Notes under the pieces: model-generated
What the model was told of the DNA's origin: nothing
Seen by the model: the letters and a program-made list of their open reading frames with translations, nothing else
Database searches by the model: none
In this document: positions 4,790 to 8,738 of the stretch, in pieces
Position numbering within the stretch: the first letter of the stretch is position 1
Layout: every line of letters starts with the position of its first letter
Source of the DNA: Vulcanimicrobiota bacterium
Lineage (GTDB): Bacteria; Eremiobacterota; Eremiobacteria; Baltobacterales; Baltobacteraceae
Assembly (NCBI GenBank): GCA_030042755.1
Contig: JASHZC010000121.1
Location: forward strand, 1-8,738
DNA length: 8,738 nucleotides
Reading direction: 5' to 3'
Made by a program: the position numbers and the translations under genes

Positions 4790-5911
4790 ATGATCGTCGC
4801 CGTTCCTCGTGAGGCCGTTTCGAACGAGCGCCGCGTGGCGTTGGTGCCTGAAACGGTTACAAAACTCATCCAAGCGGGCGGTTCGGTTCGCGTTGAACGC
4901 GGAGCCGGAACCGCAGCTGCTTTCCCCGACGAATTCTACACCAAGGCCGGAGCGTCGATCGCCGATGATCCGGCTTCACTCGTTTCCGACGCCGACGTCG
5001 TCGTGACGATCGGCAAACCTTCTGCGCCGGTGCTCGGTGCCGTGCGCGCCGGAACGACGCTCGTCGGATTCTTCAATCCACTTGGTGATCCCGAATACGT
5101 GCAGACGCTCGCGAAAGCCGGCGTGACCGCACTCGCAATGGAGATGATTCCGCGGATCACGCGCGCACAGTCGATGGATGCCCTCTCGTCGCAAAGCAAC
5201 ATCGCCGGATATAAAGCCGTGCTGCTTGCCGCGGCGGAACTACCGAAGTTCTTCCCGATGCTCACGACCGCCGCCGGAACGATTCCGCCGGCCAAGGCTC
5301 TGATCTTGGGCGCCGGCGTCGCGGGACTGCAAGCGATCGCAACCGCGCGCCGTTTGGGCGCAGTGGTGAGCGGATACGACGTTCGCGCGGTCGTGAAAGA
5401 GCAGGTGCAATCGCTCGGAGCGACCTTCCTCGAATTCGATCTCGGCGAAAGTGCCGAAGGCGCGGGCGGCTATGCAAAAGAGCTAACCCCCGAGCAACAA
5501 GAACGTCAGCGCGCGTGGATGGTCGAGCAGATCGGCAAGAACGACGTGGTGATCACCACCGCGCTCGTTCCGGGACGACGCGCCCCCGTGCTCGTTAGCG
5601 AAGCAGCGGTTGCGGCAATGAAGCCGGGATCGGTGATCGTCGACATTGCGGCCGAAGCGGGCGGAAACTGCGCGCTTACCAAGGCCGGCGAGACGGTCGT
5701 CACGCCAAATGGCGTGAGCATCGTCGGCGCGGTCAATCTGCCGTCGACGATGCCGTACAATGCAAGTCAACTGTACTCGCGCAACGTGTACGCGCTGCTT
5801 TCGCCCTTTATCAAGAACGGTGCCTTGGTGCTCGACCCCGAGGACGAGGTCATCAAAGGCGCATGCATCGCGCGCGACGGACGCGCGCTCATCGGAGGTA
5901 CCGCTGCGTGA
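4790..5911 (+). CDS. pntAA: NAD(P) transhydrogenase alpha subunit part 1, NAD(H)-binding domain I
   Basis: This 373-residue protein is full length for the soluble domain I of split-type proton-translocating transhydrogenase. It binds NAD(H) and passes hydride to NADP+ on PntB. Related to alanine dehydrogenase, it starts with Met-Ile-Val-Ala-Val-Pro-Arg-Glu. The mobile loop Arg-Ala-Gln-Ser-Met-Asp-Ala-Leu-Ser-Ser-Gln (125-135) holds the residues that contact nicotinamide. Gly-Ala-Gly-Val-Ala-Gly (174-179) is the NAD-binding turn, followed by Gly-Tyr-Asp-Val-Arg (195-199) at the end of the second strand. The Tyr/Ala/Glu-rich insertion near 220-245 and Val-Asp-Ile-Ala-Ala-Glu-Ala-Gly-Gly-Asn (284-293) are typical of PntA and argue against alanine dehydrogenase, as does the downstream pntAB-pntB. 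It starts at ATG 4790 with only a weak GGGA upstream and no obvious promoter. Its stop overlaps the next start by four bases (GTGA). Confidence 0.95.
   Translation: MIVAVPREAVSNERRVALVPETVTKLIQAGGSVRVERGAGTAAAFPDEFYTKAGASIADDPASLVSDADVVVTIGKPSAPVLGAVRAGTTLVGFFNPLGDPEYVQTLAKAGVTALAMEMIPRITRAQSMDALSSQSNIAGYKAVLLAAAELPKFFPMLTTAAGTIPPAKALILGAGVAGLQAIATARRLGAVVSGYDVRAVVKEQVQSLGATFLEFDLGESAEGAGGYAKELTPEQQERQRAWMVEQIGKNDVVITTALVPGRRAPVLVSEAAVAAMKPGSVIVDIAAEAGGNCALTKAGETVVTPNGVSIVGAVNLPSTMPYNASQLYSRNVYALLSPFIKNGALVLDPEDEVIKGACIARDGRALIGGTAA
5894..5899 (+). promoter_or_regulatory. Shine-Dalgarno site that fixes the pntAB start
   Basis: GGAGGT lies eight bases before the GTG at 5908, inside the end of pntAA. 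It settles the start on that GTG and not on the in-frame ATG at 5863, which would add 15 Arg-rich residues unlike the family. Confidence 0.85.
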
Positions 5912-6222
5912 CCGACGTCAACCACTTGATCGGCCTGCTGACAATCCTCGTACTCGCGGTCTTCGTCGGCTTCGAGGTCATCTCGAAAGTGCCGACAACG
6001 CTGCACACGCCGCTGATGTCTGCGACGAACGCGATCCACGGGATCGTCGTGGCAGGCGCCATCATTGCGACCGTATCGCTCTTTAATAACGGCGCAAATT
6101 CGCCCGGCTTGACGATCTTGGCGATTGCCGCGGTGACTCTCGGCGCGATCAACGTTTTCGGCGGATTTGCGGTGACCGAGCGCATGTTGCAAATGTTCCG
6201 GCGCAAGGAGGGCAGCAAGTGA
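5908..6222 (+). CDS. pntAB: NAD(P) transhydrogenase alpha subunit part 2, membrane domain
   Basis: This 104-residue membrane protein has three predicted helices (about residues 7-24, 42-64 and 68-85) and ends in a basic tail with Arg-Arg-Lys-Glu. The middle holds Pro-Leu-Met-Ser-Ala-Thr-Asn-Ala-Ile-His-Gly-Ile-Val, the conserved segment of the alpha-subunit membrane part. In the split form this small subunit joins PntB helices to build the proton channel. The GTG start is set by a good GGAGGT eight bases upstream and overlaps the pntAA stop as GTGA; its own stop overlaps the pntB start the same way. Its size is normal for PntAB of three-gene transhydrogenases. Confidence 0.95.
   Translation: MTDVNHLIGLLTILVLAVFVGFEVISKVPTTLHTPLMSATNAIHGIVVAGAIIATVSLFNNGANSPGLTILAIAAVTLGAINVFGGFAVTERMLQMFRRKEGSK
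6205..6212 (+). promoter_or_regulatory. Shine-Dalgarno site that fixes the pntB start
   Basis: AAGGAGGG lies six bases before the GTG at 6219, inside the end of pntAB, and supports the GTG start within the GTGA overlap. Confidence 0.85.
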
Positions 6223-7619
6223 CGATTGCCGCGCCACTCCTCGATCTGCTTGCAATCGCGCTTTTTATTCTCGGCCTGCACTTCTTGAACGCTCCACCGA
6301 CGGCACGCTTCGGCAATCGGCTCGCCGCTGTCGGTATGCTCATCGCACTGATCGTCGTGCTCGTCGCCACCGGCGGCGTTGCCTGGTGGGCGATAGCGAT
6401 CGGCGTGATTCTCGGTGGTACGGTCGGCATCGTTGCCGCCATACGCGTAAAGATGACGGCGATGCCGCAAATGGTCGCGCTCTACAACGGCGCCGGCGGC
6501 GGCGCGGCGGCGTTGATCTCGACCGTCGGTTATGCGAACTTCTTGCGCTCCGGTGGCGCGGCGCTCGACCCGGTCGTCTCCGTTTCGCTCGTCCTCTCGA
6601 TGATCATCGGAGCGGTCAGTTTCGCCGGCTCGATCATCGCGTTTCTCAAATTGCAAGAAGTGATGACCGGACGGCCCATCACGTACCCCGGACAGCAAGC
6701 CGTCAACGCCGTCGTTACTCTTGCGATCGTTGCGCTTGGCATCTGGTTCGTCGTCAGCGGCGGCACGCTGGCGGTTTGGGGATTCGTGCTTCTGCTGGCG
6801 GCCGCGCTGGTGCTCGGCGTGTTGTTCGTGTTGCCGATCGGCGGCGCCGACATGCCGGTCGTTATCTCATTACTCAACTCATTCACCGGGTTAGCCGTCG
6901 CCATTACCGGCTTCGAGTTGAACCAGGAGCTACTCATCATCTGCGGCGCGCTGGTCGGCGCCAGCGGCACGATTCTCACCGTTGACATGAGTAAAGCCAT
7001 GAATCGCTCGCTCACCAACGTGCTCTTCAGCGCGTTCGGTTCGGCGGGCGGCGCGGAGCCCGCAGCAGCCGGAAGCGGCGGACCGCAGAACGTTCGCAGC
7101 GTCAGCGCCGACGACGTGGCGGTCATGCTTGCTTACGCGAACAAGGTCATGTTTGTGCCCGGATATGGCATGGCGGTCGCGCAAGCACAGCACAGCGTCA
7201 AGGCGCTTGCGGATCAACTCGAGAAGCGCGGAGTGAAGGTTCTCTACGCGATCCACCCGGTTGCTGGACGAATGCCCGGACACATGAACGTGCTGCTGGC
7301 GGAAGCCAACGTACCCTACGAGCAGTTGCTCGATCTCGACGCAGCCAACGCCGAACTGCCGACGACGGACGTTGCTTTGATCATCGGCGCGAACGACGTT
7401 ACCAACCCGGCCGCGCGCAGCGTTCCGAGTTCGCCCATCTACGGCATGCCGATCATCGACGCCGACAAAGCCGGCAACGCCATCGTCCTGAAGCGTTCGA
7501 TGCGTTCGGGATTTGCCGGCATCGACAACCCGCTCTACGAGCTTCCTAATACCGCGATGCTGTTTGGCGATGCCAAGGCGTCGGTCGACGCGCTGACGGC
7601 CGCCGTCAAGGCACTGTGA
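6219..7619 (+). CDS. pntB: NAD(P) transhydrogenase subunit beta
   Basis: The 466-residue protein is full length. Residues 1-270 are the membrane domain with about eight to nine helices, including Met-Pro-Gln-Met-Val-Ala-Leu-Tyr-Asn90-Gly-Ala-Gly-Gly-Gly. In the E. coli enzyme a proton-channel His (His91) sits in the corresponding helix; here the likely equivalent is Asn90, a variant I believe is usual in the split-type branch. A short Gly/Ala/Pro hinge (274-290) leads to domain III (about 292-466), the NADP(H) site: [10 protein letters not shown] (315-324), [10 protein letters not shown] (350-359), Gly-Ala-Asn-Asp-Val-Thr-Asn-Pro (390-397) and Lys-Arg-Ser-Met (425-428). With PntAA/PntAB it reduces NADP+ with NADH, driven by the proton gradient. 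The start is GTG with AAGGAGGG upstream. The stop overlaps the next gene as GTGA. Confidence 0.96.
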   Translation: MTIAAPLLDLLAIALFILGLHFLNAPPTARFGNRLAAVGMLIALIVVLVATGGVAWWAIAIGVILGGTVGIVAAIRVKMTAMPQMVALYNGAGGGAAALISTVGYANFLRSGGAALDPVVSVSLVLSMIIGAVSFAGSIIAFLKLQEVMTGRPITYPGQQAVNAVVTLAIVALGIWFVVSGGTLAVWGFVLLLAAALVLGVLFVLPIGGADMPVVISLLNSFTGLAVAITGFELNQELLIICGALVGASGTILTVDMSKAMNRSLTNVLFSAFGSAGGAEPAAAGSGGPQNVRSVSADDVAVMLAYANKVMFVPGYGMAVAQAQHSVKALADQLEKRGVKVLYAIHPVAGRMPGHMNVLLAEANVPYEQLLDLDAANAELPTTDVALIIGANDVTNPAARSVPSSPIYGMPIIDADKAGNAIVLKRSMRSGFAGIDNPLYELPNTAMLFGDAKASVDALTAAVKAL

Positions 7620-7984
7620 CCTCGCATCGGCGGCATATCGACAGCGGAAGCGTGTGGGAAGCACGCGTCGGTTATTCGCGCGCCGTTCGCTTCGGCGACT
7701 ACGTCGTCGTTTCCGGAACGACCAGCGACGGGCCCGATGCCTACGTCCAAGCAAAGGGTGCGATCGCTCGCATCGAGCGCGCGCTCGAAGAGGCGGGCGC
7801 ATCGCTCGACGACGTGATACGCACGCGCATGTACGTCGTAAACATCGACGACTGGGAGCTGGTGGCGCGGGCACATCACGAAGCATTCGCCGACATTCGC
7901 CCGGCCGCAACGATGGTGGAGGTTACTCGCCTTATCGCGCCGGATCTTCTCGTAGAAATCGAGGCAGACGCTTACCTCGCATAA
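7616..7984 (+). CDS. Rid family (YjgF/YER057c/UK114) protein, atypical
   Basis: This 122-residue protein spans one Rid domain. Conserved parts are Gly-Tyr-Ser-Arg-Ala-Val-Arg with Val-Val-Val-Ser-Gly-Thr-Thr (19-36), an amphipathic helix ending [14 protein letters not shown] (60-73), and Val-Glu-Ile-Glu-Ala (113-117) near the end. RidA proteins are trimers that hydrolyse reactive enamines and imines. The arginine that binds the substrate carboxylate in E. coli RidA (Arg105 in Pro-Ala-Arg-Ser) is missing: here the segment reads Arg95-Pro-Ala-Ala98-Thr-Met-Val-Glu-Val. Enamine deaminase activity should therefore not be assumed, and a Rid subgroup without this Arg is more likely. The start is GTG overlapping the pntB stop (GTGA), with a weak AAGG site. 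The next gene follows after eight bases. Confidence 0.92.
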   Translation: MTSHRRHIDSGSVWEARVGYSRAVRFGDYVVVSGTTSDGPDAYVQAKGAIARIERALEEAGASLDDVIRTRMYVVNIDDWELVARAHHEAFADIRPAATMVEVTRLIAPDLLVEIEADAYLA

Positions 7985-7992
7985 GCCACACC

Positions 7993-8738
7993 ATGTCGCA
8001 GCAGCTTCATCACTATCTGCGGCGCATCGGGTACGGCGGACCACTCTCACCGACCCGCACGACGCTGCGCAGCCTGCATCGCGCGCACGTGCTCGCGATT
8101 CCATTCGAGAACGTTGACGTTCAATTCGGCAAGGTCCCGTCGCTCGATGTTGAGTCGCTCTTCGGAAAAATCGTAGAACGGCGCCGTGGCGGTTGGTGCT
8201 TTGAGATGAATTTGCTCTTCGCCTGGGTGCTGCGCACGATCGGTTTCGAACTCGATCTGATCGGCGCGACCGTCGGTAAACATGACGAGGGAGCGGCGAT
8301 CAACCATCTCGCGCTTTTGGTGTACTTTGAAGAACCGTATCTCGCGGACGTCGGCTTCGGAAACGGATTCTTAGCGCCAACGCCGCTCCGCCACGGTACG
8401 TTCAACGACGGCCGCTTCGATTTTCGATTGGCGGACCATGGCACGTATTGGACCTTCCACAATCACGCAGAGAGTGGGACGTCGTACGACTTCACCACGC
8501 AGCCGATCGGGCTCGAGCAGATCGAACCGGCGAATCGTTTCCTTGCGACGACAAGTGATTCGCCATTCGTGCGGACGCTCGTATGTATGCGTTTGACCGA
8601 AGACGGCATGGTCACGCTTACCAATGCTGCATTACGGATCTATTCTCCCGAACGAATCGTCGAGGAGACCGCGACGACGGCGCAGGCATTCGAAGCAATG
8701 CTGCGCGAGCGCTTCGATCTTAACGTGGAAGGTATCGA
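7993..8738 (+). CDS. Arylamine N-acetyltransferase, 3' end outside the window
   Basis: The frame is open from ATG 7993 to the right edge (248 complete codons) with no stop, so perhaps 10-40 residues are missing. The N-terminus carries Ile-Pro-Phe-Glu-Asn-Val-Asp-Val (36-43) and Arg-Gly-Gly-Trp-Cys69-Phe-Glu-Met-Asn, the active-site motif of the family. His105 (Asn-His-Leu) and Asp119 (Asp-Val-Gly-Phe-Gly) complete the Cys-His-Asp triad, at spacing close to that of the Salmonella enzyme (69/107/122). These cytosolic enzymes move acetyl from acetyl-CoA through the Cys to aromatic amines or hydrazines; some family members act in natural-product biosynthesis. The acyl donor and natural substrate cannot be told here. 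It lies eight bases after the Rid gene with no clear Shine-Dalgarno site and is probably the last or a late gene of the pnt operon. Confidence 0.93.
   Translation, partial: MSQQLHHYLRRIGYGGPLSPTRTTLRSLHRAHVLAIPFENVDVQFGKVPSLDVESLFGKIVERRRGGWCFEMNLLFAWVLRTIGFELDLIGATVGKHDEGAAINHLALLVYFEEPYLADVGFGNGFLAPTPLRHGTFNDGRFDFRLADHGTYWTFHNHAESGTSYDFTTQPIGLEQIEPANRFLATTSDSPFVRTLVCMRLTEDGMVTLTNAALRIYSPERIVEETATTAQAFEAMLRERFDLNVEGI

Noticed and set aside
4070..4873. Open frames on both strands across 4463-4789 and the start of the transporter
   Set aside because: Their products are Arg/Ser-rich, unlike any family, and they cross the riboswitch, terminator and known genes; they are by-products of high GC.
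5863..5907. ATG at 5863 as start of pntAB
   Set aside because: It would add 15 Arg-rich residues overlapping pntAA; the GTG at 5908 has GGAGGT at proper distance and gives the normal N-terminus.
4790..5911. Alanine dehydrogenase instead of PntAA
   Set aside because: The families are related, but the PntA mobile loop, the NAD-site sequence and the direct linkage to pntAB and pntB decide for transhydrogenase.
7535..8462. Minus-strand open frames opposite the Rid and acetyltransferase genes
   Set aside because: The plus-strand frames carry complete family motifs and tight operon spacing; the opposite frames have no recognisable features.

Overview
The window comes from a GC-rich (roughly 60% by eye), gene-dense bacterial chromosome with short intergenic gaps and frequent GTG starts. 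The three-gene NAD(P) transhydrogenase, the two exported proteins at the left end and the general style would fit an uncultured Gram-negative-type lineage. Candidatus Eremiobacterota and relatives come to mind, but that is an impression; nothing here fixes the phylum. I see no insertion sequence, CRISPR array, tRNA or rRNA.

Left part (1-2422). A minus-strand gene running off the left edge encodes the N-terminus of an exported beta-rich protein that resembles the macroglobulin-like domains of bacterial alpha-2-macroglobulins. Divergent from it are a small exported protein of unknown function, a 74-residue protein with a Cys/Cys-x-x-Cys/His zinc-ribbon-like pattern that overlaps it, and a fumarylacetoacetate hydrolase (FAH) family enzyme that appears to be read from a leaderless transcript.

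Centre (2426-4789), the most informative region. On the minus strand a transcription unit starts with a promoter, then an M-box (ykoK) Mg2+ riboswitch aptamer, a GC-rich palindromic hairpin, a near-perfect intrinsic terminator, a strong Shine-Dalgarno site, an Nramp-family transporter and an MgtC-family membrane protein. The transporter lacks the usual Asp-Pro-Gly-Asn and Met-Pro-His metal-site motifs of Mn2+/Fe2+ Nramps, as expected of Nramp-related magnesium transporters. The Mg2+-sensing leader, the altered metal site and the MgtC partner all point to a magnesium-starvation operon. This is the main discovery of the window.

Right part (4790-8738). A plus-strand operon, divergent from the magnesium unit across about 78 bp, encodes proton-translocating NAD(P) transhydrogenase split into pntAA, pntAB and pntB, followed by a Rid-family protein lacking the usual ligand-binding arginine and an arylamine N-acetyltransferase cut by the right edge. 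The first three junctions are all 4-base GTGA overlaps, so translation is probably coupled. The operon joins NADPH supply to two small detoxification-type enzymes, although that functional link is inference.
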